Positions 11,201 through 22,080 of a DNA stretch of 64,000 nucleotides are shown one piece after another. The notes below the pieces were generated by a model that saw only the letters and a program-made list of their open reading frames with translations, was not told the DNA's origin and did no database searches. This DNA is from Hyperoodon ampullatus (lineage: Eukaryota > Chordata > Mammalia > Artiodactyla > Ziphiidae). The stretch covers positions 3,113,527-3,177,526 of the forward strand of contig OX457074.1 in the NCBI GenBank assembly GCA_949752795.1. The letters run 5' to 3'. A program made the position numbers and the translations under genes. Numbering within the stretch: the first letter of the stretch is position 1; every line of letters begins with the position of its first letter.

Positions 11201-12121
11201 CAGGTGGGAGTTTGGTAGCTTTGGGCATCTTGCATAGTGGTTGTGAGCTTGCACTCTGGGGTCAGACATGGGTTCAGATCTTCACCTCAACACATGCTGA
11301 CAAATTACTTAGACTCTCTGAACCTTGGGGTTTTTGTGAAAATTGGGGCTACTTAAACCACTTCATGGGATTTGGTGAGGTTTAAATAAGATAATTCAAG
11401 AAAAAGGCTGAAATCAACATCTGCAGAGTACTAAGAGTTTGGTAACCTTGACAGTTATTAGTACCACTTGCACTTCTTCCTCAATTTCCTCCAGGTGAGA
11501 TGCTGCTCTCACCTGCCCTACCCACCCGAGCCCATCCTAACCTTAGCTTTTCCGTGGTACCGTTGTGCCATGGCACCTTCTCAGTGATGGAACCCCTAGA
11601 GTTGGAGGCATGTTGCCCTTCTCTGTAGCTGCTGCTGGTCTCAATAGTCCTCAAATCCTCCTCCTAAGCTAGGAAGTCTTTCAATCTATTATGTCTCAGA
11701 AGCAAGGGATGGCTCAATACCATGGAGAGATCCACCCACCCGAATGGTGAGACAGGACACTCATTTAAGATGCAGACACCGAGGCACAGAAACCAAAACA
11801 AATTCAGACTTCGGTGCTGGGCAGTTGAGGGACTGAGGGAACAAATCTGGGATGGCTTCCTGTAAGAGGGTTAGAAGGAAGAGAGGCATGTGACCTGAAC
11901 AATGGAGAAGAGAGTATGAGAAAATCTCCATGGGAAAGTGGGTAACAGTCTCTGTGCTTTCTGGAATTATTTTGATTACTTATAACTAGAGAGGTAATTT
12001 GGAGGTAGGAGTTGAACTATGGCTGGGTGCCAGGATACGTTGACTTTGCTGCCTTTAAGCCGACACTGACCCTCCTCTCCACCGCTCCACTCCTCTCTCC
12101 ACTCTGCACAGGTTCCAGTGA
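8257..12121 (+). CDS. GIP: Gastric inhibitory polypeptide (glucose-dependent insulinotropic peptide) precursor
   Basis: Coding exons: 8257-8333, 9572-9718, 10276-10365, 11102-11203, 12112-12121; exon 2 begins at 8226 after TCTCTTAG. They join in phase to 141 residues plus TGA. GIP is a secreted incretin from intestinal K cells that acts on the GIP receptor to raise glucose-dependent insulin release. Residues 1-18 are a hydrophobic signal peptide (MKTFSLLLVSLLLALVLG). The 42-residue hormone is residues 41-82, starting YAEGTFISDYSIAMDK and ending NITQ. It is preceded by Arg and followed by Arg-Glu, fitting single-arginine cleavage. The C-terminal propeptide ends LCRLRFQ. Human preproGIP is 153 residues. 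Here the codon aligned with its ATG is ACG (8248-8250), so the first AUG is 8257, in good context with G at -3. About eight propeptide residues are also missing at the exon 2/3 join. The mature hormone is fully conserved in form. Confidence 0.95.
8655..8870 (-). repeat. L2 LINE 3'-end fragment in GIP intron 2
   Basis: TTCCTGTGTGCCAGGCACCAGGGATA... CTTGTGGAGCATATAGGCC matches the antisense 3' end of L2. It is diverged and non-coding. Confidence 0.5.
9000..9225 (+). repeat. MIR SINE in GIP intron 2
   Basis: The recognisable part runs GACCTGGACCCAGACTACCTGGG, then TCTCTGCACGGTGGTTTCCTC, then GGTGTGAGGACTTAGTAAG, the order of a sense MIR. Heavily diverged. Confidence 0.6.
11225..11465 (+). repeat. 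MIR SINE in GIP intron 5
   Basis: Starts at TAGTGGTTGTGAGCTTGCAC and contains TGGGGTCAGACATGGGTTCAG and GTGAGGTTTAAATAAGATAA, the sense-strand MIR landmarks in order. Confidence 0.7.
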
Positions 12122-12250
12122 CTCTGACCAAACCCAGCTCAGAACTGGACTTTGTCCTTCACTTACTCAGCTCCTGCCTCAGCTCCACCCCAGGATACCC
12201 CAAAGAAACCAAACTGAGTTCAAGCTGAAATAAATCTTTGTGGCCATTGT
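12122..12250 (+). terminator. GIP: GIP 3' UTR and poly(A) signal
   Basis: A short 3' UTR follows the TGA. The canonical AATAAA is at 12229-12234, so cleavage is expected at about 12250. Confidence 0.8.
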
Positions 12251-12394
12251 CAAAACACATTCACGTGTCTACTGAGCACTAACTGTACATTTGTCTTCGT
12301 GTGTGCACCACCCAGTGAAAAGGAGATATGGCTCTTACCCATCTGCTAATTCATCTATTGTTTCCACGAACACTTATTGGAAACTTTAACACAG

Positions 12395-12960
12395 GCAGAG
12401 ACTGTGCTGAACACTGGGTATACAGCAATCATGGAAACAGACACAATCCTTGTCCCCAAGGGGTTTACAGTCTAGTGGTGGAGACAGACTTTAATCTTTA
12501 AACACACAAACACATTGATAATTACATAACATGCAGAGTTACGTGAAGAAACACTAGGGAGTGTGAGAGGACACAAAGCCTCATCTAGATGGAGCGGGTG
12601 GTCAGGAGGGCCTCTCTGAGAAAATGACGTTTAAGCTGAGGGAGATTTGAAGGATCAAATGGCCAAAGGGTGACGGGAGCCTTAATAAATATTAGCCAGT
12701 GCTATTGTTGCACAGCAAAATGGGCAACAGTGAGAACGGCACAAGTAGACGGGCAGGTGGGCAGAGGCAGGGCCTCAAAGGCCATGTTAAAGCTTTGAGA
12801 GTTTATCCTCAGCGCAAGGACAAGTACGTGAAGGATTTTAAGCAGGGGCAGGTCAGAGAAGATCTATTTGCATCCCCGAACAATCACACTGATGACGGTG
12901 AGAATTAGATTGAGGTGAAGAGGGATGAATGTGGAAGAGGCTCGTACGGGATTCCAGATT
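12395..12960 (-). repeat. L2 LINE 3'-end region, antisense
   Basis: AACACTTATTGGAAACTTTA, CCAAGGGGTTTACAGTCTAG and AAGGATTTTAAGCAGGGGCAG appear in the order found in antisense L2-related repeats. The sequence is diverged and carries no coding frame. Confidence 0.6.
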
Positions 12961-13184
12961 TCACACGAGGGAGTTGCCAGTGAAGGTGGAGGGAAGTGGG
13001 AGAACTCAGTTTGTCCGAAAGTCAACACCTCTTTCTTCCGGTGTTTAAATGTGTTTCCACCTCGGCATGCCGCCTTCTCCCAGTGCCCTGCATCCACAGA
13101 AGGCAAGGCTGTCTCTCTTTCCCGCTTCGTTTAGGTGACCTTTGCCTAATGTCCCGTCTTCTCCCCTTGATCTAGTCATATTTT

Positions 13185-13385
13185 AGCATACTAGAGTCAA
13201 ACACACCTAGATTCAAATTACTCTCTAGGTGTGTGACTTGGCAAGTTAGTTCCTCTCTCTCTGAAGCTCAGTTTGCTGTCTGGAAAAGATTAAAAAGTAC
13301 TCACTTCATAGGGTTGAAGTATTTTAAAATAATGCCTGGCACAAAGTAAGTGGTCAATAAAAGTTAACTTTTGTTATTATCATTC
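13185..13385 (+). repeat. MIR SINE
   Basis: Sense MIR landmarks: GTGTGACTTGGCAAGTTAGTT, CTCAGTTTGCTGTCTGG and ATAATGCCTGGCACAAAGTAAG, in order. No gene is seen in the rest of 12251-16200 except for repeats and the TG-rich tract. Confidence 0.75.
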
Positions 13386-14389
13386 ACACACTTAAACCTC
13401 AGTTTAAAAACACTGGGGTATTAGTTTAAAATCAGGGAGTGGCAAACTGGATTGGCTGAATGGCTGGGCCAGTAACCTAAATAAGTAAAGTGGGGAGTGT
13501 GTAAAACAAGGGGAAGGATTGGGACTGTGAAAATGGAAAAGAAATGTGCCCCTAAAGGTATTCTGATGACCAAACAAAACTCTTTGGAGAATTGAATTTG
13601 CCTGAGGGCTGCCAGTTTGCAATCTCTTCCAGTTCTTAACATTTTGGGCTTCCTCTCCTCTAAACTCCTAGAGTTCTAAGAGTGTGTACCACGCAATTTA
13701 GAGCATGCCTTTGCTCAGAGGTTATATTTTAGTGATTCTCCGTGATAGAACTGATTGTATTGGGGACGAGTTCAGATCTGTATTTCTGTAGTCTTGGGTG
13801 TCTCTGTGAATCAGTGAATCTGAAAGTGTTATTAAAAAAAATGTTGTACAACTGTCTTACTATGGGCCAGGCATTAGAGCTCAGTACATTCGAGACGCCA
13901 CTTTTTTTCCCAACTTTTGGTTTTTTATTCTTTTTTTTTTGGCTTTTATTCAGATTTATAAACATCATTTTTAAAAAGTTATGGTGATCTCATTTAAAGC
14001 CTCATCACAGTCCTTCGAGGTAATGATAGCATCATAGCTGTCAACCGTGCACTACACTGCCTCCCTGAGGCAGAGAATTAAAGCCCATGCTCTTAGCCAC
14101 TCTGCCATAAGGCCAATGACTCACTAGTCACTTAAAGCAACTGAGAGCATCTGTGACGGTCACATTCAGTGGTGCACTGGGGCAGAGTGCTTCTGAGAGC
14201 CATTGTGAGATTGTCAGGAATTCTGTGAACAGGCTGTAAAACCATCCGTAGCTTGAAACAATAGCTCCAAAGGCTGTGGTCAGAGTATTTACACTATGGA
14301 AATTGGCAAATGATATAAACCAGAGCACCGCCCTCCCAACCTGGAGAGGTGATTGTTAAACATTTATCAGCACATTACTGGTCAGCGTA

Positions 14390-14890
14390 CTTTCTCTTAA
14401 ATTATAGAGGAGAACAAATGTGTCTGAAGAAGGGAGTGAACATGTCTGCTTGAGGGTGGCAACAAAGTTTATCAAGGGTCAATGTGTGTACATCAGGGAG
14501 TATGTATGTGTGCATTTGAGGGTCTGAATAGTTAAATCTGAAGTCATGAGTGTGAGTGAGGGATCAGTGTGTATACCTTAAAGAGTCATACAGTGTGAGT
14601 CAAAGAGTGAGAAACGAGGCAGGTGTGTCTAGATGGTGTCAGTGGGCACCTAAGGGACGGAGTTTTTGTGTTAGGGAGTGGTGTAAGAATATGAAAATAT
14701 GAGGTCAGTGTGTGCATACATGAGGCTAATGTGTTTTTCATAGGGTATAATGGAGGAAGTCAGTGTGTATGAGAGGGTGTCAAATGTATGTGTTGGGAGG
14801 GGACAAATCTGTGTCTCAGAAAGTAAGTTTGTGTTTAAGGCGGCTTACGTTATCTGAGTTTAGTGTCTGAGGGTATGTATCTGAGTGAAT
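14390..14890. repeat. Degenerate TG-rich tandem tract
   Basis: Over about 500 bp the motif GTCAGTGTGTRY followed by a GAGGG-like spacer recurs at irregular spacings of roughly 20-40 bp (for example near 14480, 14550, 14690 and 14760). It looks like an old minisatellite that has largely decayed. No dispersed-repeat family was recognised. Confidence 0.5.
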
Positions 14891-15162
14891 CTGAAGGTGG
14901 GATTATGATAGCCTCAATAATTGTTTCAGCCTTGGTCGTTCTTTCAAAATACAGAAAAACACAAATAACAGTGCTAAATATTTTTAGCGAGATACAGCAT
15001 TATTTCTTTCTCGTAAACATCCAGAGGCAGGCAGCCCAGAGCTGGTGTGACAGCTTGCTCCATGAAATCCTCAGGGACCCAGACTCATTGGCTCATGGCC
15101 CCACCATCCCTCAAGGCCCAAAATGGCAACTAAATATCCTGCCACCGATCTCTCTGCTCCTA

Positions 15163-15330
15163 TCCTTTTTATTTTATTTTAATTTTCTAGGTTGCATGGT
15201 GCAGCATGCAGGATCTTAGTTCACCCACCAGGGATCGAACTCCTTCTCCCACCCCCACCCCCCTGCCCCCTGCCCCCTGCCGCATTGGGAGCATGGGGTC
15301 TTAACCACTGGACTGAGAGGGAAGTCCCTG
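15163..15330 (-). mobile_element. CHR-type SINE with expanded C-rich segment
   Basis: Reverse-orientation SINE from an ATTTTATTTT start to GGGAAGTCCC at about 15319-15328. The usual GGGCCCCCTGCATTGGG region is replaced by a stretch with three CCCCCTG-like units (about 15258-15284), so the copy has a local expansion. Confidence 0.8.
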
Positions 15331-15939
15331 CTCCCATCCTCTTTTTATCCTTTTCCTTGAAACCTCTCCGGTAACGTTATTCACATTCATGGTTTTGCCT
15401 TGATCTGTAGCCCAGTTCTTTCCGTAGAACTTCATACCGGTACATCTGAATGACAACTGGCCATCTCTCCTGGGACGTCCCACAGACCTCAATTTCAACA
15501 TTTTCAAAACCACTCTTATTTCCTCAGCTTCATCCTGTGGTCTCTTCCTACCTCTCTCTCTGAATGGCACCACGCAGCTGCCCAAGCCAGGACACTGAAC
15601 ATCCTGCGAACTTTCCCCACCCACTCTGCCCCATCGCATCAGTTTTATCATCCCACCTTCTTACTTTGTCCGGAATCTGTCGCATTCTCTCTATTCTTAC
15701 TGCTACCATCTTAGTTCTGGCCCTCATCACTTCTCCTTCGGATTGCTGCAACTGACTTAAAATTAAATCTAGGTTGCCACTAATTTTCCTATAACAAAAT
15801 TTTGATATTATTACTCCCTGACTTAAACCTCCCTTGGCTCCTTTTTTGTAAGACTCAATAATGCTGTGGAAATCACCTATGGAACTTCCTAAACACACAG
15901 ATAACTGATTCCACCCCAGATCTGATGAATAACAAACAT

Positions 15940-16155
15940 AGCTGATACTTATTTATGTGCCAGGCATTGCACTAAATGCTTTGTTATATGTTTTCTGGCT
16001 TAATTCTCACAATGACTTCATGAGTAGGTATTACTCTTTCTCAACTGTGGAAAATGAAACACAAAGAGATTAAGGAATTTGCCGTAAGTTACTGGACCAT
16101 ACGTAGTGGAAGTGAGCTATGGAACCAGGTAAACTAATTCCAGAGTCCAACTTCT
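15940..16155 (-). repeat. MIR SINE, antisense
   Basis: TTTATGTGCCAGGCATTGCAC, CTTAATTCTCACAATGACTTC and GAAATTAAGGAATTTGCC-like segments appear in antisense MIR order. Confidence 0.75.
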
Positions 16156-16239
16156 TAACTGTAAGGCCCTCCCCAGTCAGAAGCTCTACATGTGATTCCA
16201 AAAGGCAAGCTCCATTAGCGTAGAACGGATCGTTTTATG

Positions 16240-16620
16240 TTTAATATGGAACGGGGAGCTCGGAGCCCAACTCAGCGCGTAGCACGCAACAGACGGCCAG
16301 TGAGCAGCGGCGGACCTTCACTTGCAGGCTGGGGTGGCGGTGGGGGAAGTCGCATGAAATCGAGAGGGTCCGAGGCGTCCACCTGGGTGGGGAGCACTGG
16401 GCCGCAAACCCTTCTGCGGATCCTGGCTGGAGCACGAGGCGGGGCCGCCGGGCCCCTGGCGGTGGGGGAGTTCAGCCCCGCGGCCGGAAGTCCGGGCGTA
16501 GCTTCCGGCGCGCGGAGATGACGTACAGCTTGCGCATCCTCGTGGGGGAGCTGGTGGAGGATCCCGGGACGCGGAGACCTGGGGTCCCGGTAGCGGGGCG
16601 GCCCGCGGGCCACGGTGGGG
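16240..16620 (+). promoter_or_regulatory. SNF8: SNF8 CpG-island promoter and 5' UTR
   Basis: CpG-rich, TATA-less sequence immediately upstream of the SNF8 ATG. Two ETS-type sites (CCGGAAGT 16484-16491 and CTTCCGG 16502-16508) and a CRE-like TGACGTA (16519-16525) cluster about 100-140 bp before the start codon. The transcription start probably lies between about 16500 and 16600. Factor binding is inferred from motifs. Confidence 0.7.
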
Positions 16621-19600
16621 ATGCACCGCCGTGGAGTGGGAGCCGGCGCCATCGCCAAGAAGAAGCTTGCGGAGGTGAGGGGAAGGAGGCGGGCCCTACG
16701 GTCACTCCAGACCCGCGAGAGACAGAAGTCTCTCCGCGCAGAGCTCTGTACCCTCAAATCGCCTCCCAACAGAATCTGACGCGGGTTTCTCGGTCCCGGG
16801 GAATTGAGTTTCTCCAGCTTCCGGTGGATTGGAATGTCAGCATCCCTAGATCCATCAGCCCTAGATCCATCAGCCCTTTCCCCCACTTCCCCCAATTTGA
16901 CTACAGACGAGTCGTCTATTCTACTTCCTCACCTCCTCTCCCTAAGGAAAACCATTTGCGAGACCCTCTTAATACTTCTGCGGAGGCAGTACAAGTGGGA
17001 GCCCCCAGCACCCACTCGCTCAACTCATCCTGGTCTATTTGTCTGACAGGCCAAGTATAAGGAACGAGGGACTGTCTTGGCTGAGGACCAGCTGGCCCAG
17101 GTGAGTGGGATGGAGGGCTCCAGGCAGCAAGGGAGATCCGACAAGGCTGGGCAGGACACCTTTGATATAAACCAGACTATTTGGATCGAACTAAAAATAG
17201 GGCATTTGGCGAATACCAATTTCTGGGCTGCTCAGATCATTTAGGTGACTTGCTGATAACAGTGATAGCTAACATCTTTGAGTGATTACCTACTTGTAGC
17301 GTCCCAGGCACGTGTCCATTTTCTTTACATACACTGTCTTGTTCATTCCTCCTGACGATCCTATCAGGAAGGAACTCTGTTCTTCTCACTTTCGAATTGA
17401 GGGCACTGAGGTGTTAAGCGCTTTATCCAAGATTACATGGGTAGTAAGTGGTGAAGTTGTTTGATTTAGGTCTTTTGGGTTTTTACTTTAAATGCCTAAG
17501 AATAACATGAAAATATTGCCTAACCTGTGGCACCCACCACTATCACATCTAGGTGCATACCAGAAGTGTGTGTCAGTGATGGGGGTGTGGCTCCTGCAGT
17601 TTCCTTCTCTAACACTTCCCTTTTCTGTACATGCCCTGTTGTTTACTCAGTTATTTTGCCTGGTGAAGAAGAGAAGGAGGCAGTGAGGCAGGGAAATGGG
17701 CCCTTGAACTGAGGAAAATAAGTAGACACAGGGTGTGCTGTTCAAAAGCTCCCACTCAGGGGAGATAACATGCAGGAATCAACTGGAAATGGTGATTGTA
17801 ATAATGTGTAAATTTCTAATATGTTGGAAATGAGGAGATGCTGGGCCAGGAGTGGTTATTCTTGGTAGGTTGAAGATAGGTTGTTAATTAGGGAAAGAGA
17901 AGGAGTAATGCAAATGGGAAGTCAGAATATCCCCAAACCCAAAGTATTTAGCTTTAGAATGTACTCTGGTAGAGCCACATCCCTTCCTCAGAGATTCTTT
18001 ATCTACGGTTATCCCCAAGGAGGTCCTTGACTCAGAGATTAAAACAACACACCTAATTCATGCCAGGCTTCCTTTCTCTCCTATCTAGCCTTTCTGTCAG
18101 TGGCTGAAGATTTCCCACCATGTGAATGCTACAAAATTATTAGGTGCATCTTCAATTAATTAATTTCATTAGATTAAAAAAATTTTATTTTATATTTGAG
18201 TATAGTTGATTTACAGTGTTTTGTTAGTTTCAGGTGTACAGCACAGTGATTCAGTTATACATATACATATGTCTATTCTTTTTCAGATTCTTTTCCCATA
18301 TAGGTTATTACAGAATATTGAGTAGAGTTCCCTGTGCTATGCAATAGGTCCTTGTTGATTGCACCTTCAATTTAATAACATTTTTTTCTTCTGGGAAAAA
18401 GAAAAGCACTTACAACTAGCGAAATATAATTAATGCTGTTGTATGTTATATAATGAGAGTTGTTAAGAGAGTAAACCCTAAGAGTTCTCAGCACAAGGAA
18501 AAAAAATTTTTTTTCTATTTCTTTAATTTTGTATTTTGTGATGAAGGAAGTTCGCTAAACTTAACTGTGATCCATCCTGCAGATGTCGAAGCAGTTGGAC
18601 ATGTTCAAGACCAACCTGGAAGAATTTGCCAGCAAGCACAAGCAGGAGATCCGGAAGAACCCTGAGTTCCGGGTGCAGTTCCAGGATATGTGTGCTACCA
18701 TTGGGGTGGATCCTCTGGCCTGTAAGGAGTTGTCTGTAGGGGTCCAGTGTTCTTCTAGGGTTGCTAAGGGACAAAGCTCACCTAGTTGTCGTCATTACTG
18801 TTGGGGCGTCTTCTATAAGGGCCTACAGGGAGATCCAGAGGATGTTGTCTTCAGGGAATCCCTAGCAGGATGGCTGAATATCCAGTTTGATGGGAAAGAT
18901 GGAGAGGTTGGAGTGCAGGCTGAGTAGCCAGTGTACGTGATCTTCCGTGGAATGCTCTGCTGTGGAATTTTTTATGACTATTTTTCCCTTTGTTAAAAAA
19001 AATATGTTTTGGGGCTTCCCTGGTGGCGCAGTGGTTGAGAGTCCGCCTGCCGATGCAGGGGACACGGGTTCGTGCCCTGGTCCGGGAGGATCCCACATGC
19101 CGCGGAGCGGCTGGGCCCGTGAGCCATGGCCGCTGAGCCTGCGCGTCCGGAGCCTGTGCTCCGCAACGGGAGAGGCCACAACAGTGAGGGGCCTGCGTAC
19201 CGCAAAAAAAAAAAAAAAAAAAAAAAAATGTTTTGGGCTTCCCTGGTGGCGCAGTGGTTGAGAGTCCGCCTGCCGATGCAGGGGACGCGGGTTCGTGCCC
19301 CGGTCTGGGAAGATCCCACATGCCGCGAAGCGGCTGGGCCCGTGAGCCACGGCCGCTGAGCCTGTGCGTCCGGAGCCTCTGCTCCGCAACGGGAGAGGCC
19401 ACAACAGCGAGAGGCCTGCGTACCGCAAAAAAAAAAAAAAAAAAAAAAAAAAAAGAAGGTTTTGATAAAAGTAGCATGTATTCAGGCAGTCAGTCAACAA
19501 AGGAGAAAAAAGAAAATGAGAAAGTGGAAGTCTTCTGACCCTGCCCGTAATTGCAGAGATAAAGTACTGTTAACAGTTTAAGGTATATCTTTCTAGACAC

Positions 19601-22049
19601 CTTCACCATATTTATAAACTATTTTTAAAAAATATATGGGATTATGCTGTAATTATTACTCTGTAACTTGCATTTTTTACTCAATAAAATAGCTTCAGTG
19701 GATTTCTGAATGCCAGGTCTGCATATTCTTTTTCTTAGCCTGTCTAGACCATATGTCCCATTATATTTCACTGCATGCTTTGGGAAAGGAAACTCACTTT
19801 TATAGTATCCAGAGCCAGAGTTAGCAGCCAGATAGATTGCCCACCTTTAGAACTGTCTGAACCTGTTGTTTCGTAGGAATTACCAAGAGTCAGGTTGTGT
19901 TGAGGATCCTGAGTTGTAAGTGGAGCAGAAGGACGTACGGCTGGGCAGAGATAGACGCCCCATAGAATAGGTGTATTTTGTTAAGTATATGGGCTGCCGA
20001 AGCAAGCACTAGAATAGATGTTTTAATCCAGCTTTGAAAGAAAAGATGTAACTATTGAATAACCTAGCTTTTGTTTTTCTGTCTTTTAGCTGGAAAAGGA
20101 TTTTGGTCTGAGATGCTAGGCGTGGGAGACTTCTATTACGAGCTGGGTGTCCAGATTATCGAAGTGTGCCTGGCCCTGAAACACCGGAATGGAGGTGAGG
20201 AGGGCTGGGTCCTGCGGACTGGGCTTTGGGCTTCTCTGAGAGGGAAGAAGTCGTGAGAGATGATCTTTCCTATCCTGCAGTCTGCAGGCCATTAAGGTCT
20301 TGAGAAGCTGTTAGGTCCTGAGAAGTATCTTAGTGCTTCATGATGTGAATCCACGACCGGTCTCCGTGGCCAAGGGTAAACCTGAATGATTATCTCTATT
20401 CTCCAAAGGTCTTTGGCCAGGAAGGCTTGGCTCCTAGTTGTTACAGAACATATAGGCAGGTAGGAAATAGGCCTTTTTCCCTGATAGATGATGTGTCTGG
20501 GTTATGATTTTCTCATTAGTAACTGTAGGCCTGCCCTGCTTCTCCAAGGTGTGGTGATGCCAGCGGAGTCTCTGTGCTCCCCAGGATGTTACCTTTAAAA
20601 TGATCATCCAGTGGTATCATCTTAATAAGCACACTGAATGGTCTGTGTTGAAGTTAAGAAATAAAACTTAAACCTAGTTAGAAATCATTGGCTATAGACA
20701 GAAATCATTGGCTGTAGACACAGCCTTGGTGTCAAAGAGAGCATTTACGGTTTTTCAGAGATACCGCCTTTTTTTTTTTTTAAAGTCATAAAGATAATCC
20801 TTCAACTGCTTTCTGTCCCCCTCTCCAATAGGTCTGATAACTCTGGAGGAACTACATCAACAGGTGTTAAAAGGAAGGGGCAAATTCGCCCAGGATGTCA
20901 GCCAGTAGGTTTTGCCTTCCAACCCCTTGGAGTATAGAAAGGTCTTTAAAAAAGGTGGAAATCTTTTCTCCTTACCACTCGTTCGTCTAGGCTAGTTTAG
21001 GAATCATTTTTATTCCTCTTCATGATCAGAAGAAATGTTTTTATTTTAGAAATCTATATAAAAATACAAAAAACAACCCATTATTTCTCAACTGAGATAT
21101 TACAACTGTTAAAAGTTTTGGTAGATTTCCTTCTAAGCGTTTTTTTCATGCATAAAAATAATGTGGGTGTGTGTATACACTTTTTTCTTCTTCTTTTTAA
21201 ACATACTTGGGGCTGTAAATACTGTTGACATTATTTGTGGTCAAGGAGACTAGGGCAGGCACTGAGAAAGGCTGGGGAAAGGAGTTGGGCTCAGAAGATG
21301 GGGTGTAAATTGACCTGGTTCACTAGCCTTTGTGTGACTCCAATTTGAGAAAAGGTAAAACAGACTCTCAGTATGTGGGCTGGATGTGTGGTCTACACAT
21401 TATCTTGTGGGTTTTCTTTAATTTCAGTTAGTTGTCAACTAAGAAATCAAAATCTGGCACTACTGGGCCTGAATTTCCAAATGGCAGTAATCAGCTGGGT
21501 TGCCCCTTTCAAATGGATAAGCATTCTCTATTTTGCCATAGTTTTACACTACTCCCTATTGTCTCTTTAAGTTCAGCTCACTTATTCACATTTCCTGATG
21601 GGCTCCTGGAAGCATATTTTTTTACCTCTGTCTGGTATTGGAATGGGTTGCTAAGTGGAGACCCGGACTCCTATACCATTTCCCTGGAACGTCCAAGCAC
21701 CATTTGGTGCACTTTGACCCTGCCTTTTTACTGATGTAGTTAAATGTTGTGCAGCCTTTTGAGTCTTCAGTCAGGGTATCCTGCCCAGGGCAGAGCTGAA
21801 ACTGCACTGTTGCTAGGTCTGGTCTGCCAAGGGTCTTTAAGCAGCTCTTCCTCACCTCAGAGACGACCTGATCAGGGCCATCAAGAAGCTAAAGGCACTG
21901 GGCACTGGCTTCGGCATCATCCCCGTGGGCGGCACTTACCTCATTCAGTCTGTTCCAGCTGAGCTTAATATGGATCACACCGTGGTGCTGCAGCTGGCAG
22001 AGGTACTGGTGGGCCTTCTGAGAGAGGGGGAGCGGGAGGGAGGGAGGGA

Positions 22050-22080
<31 letters not shown>

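Noticed and set aside
18851..19538. Open frames of 100-212 codons with poly-Phe or poly-Lys runs in SNF8 intron 3
   Set aside because: They are translations of the two CHR SINEs and their A-tails in several frames. The same peptides recur at every CHR copy in the window.
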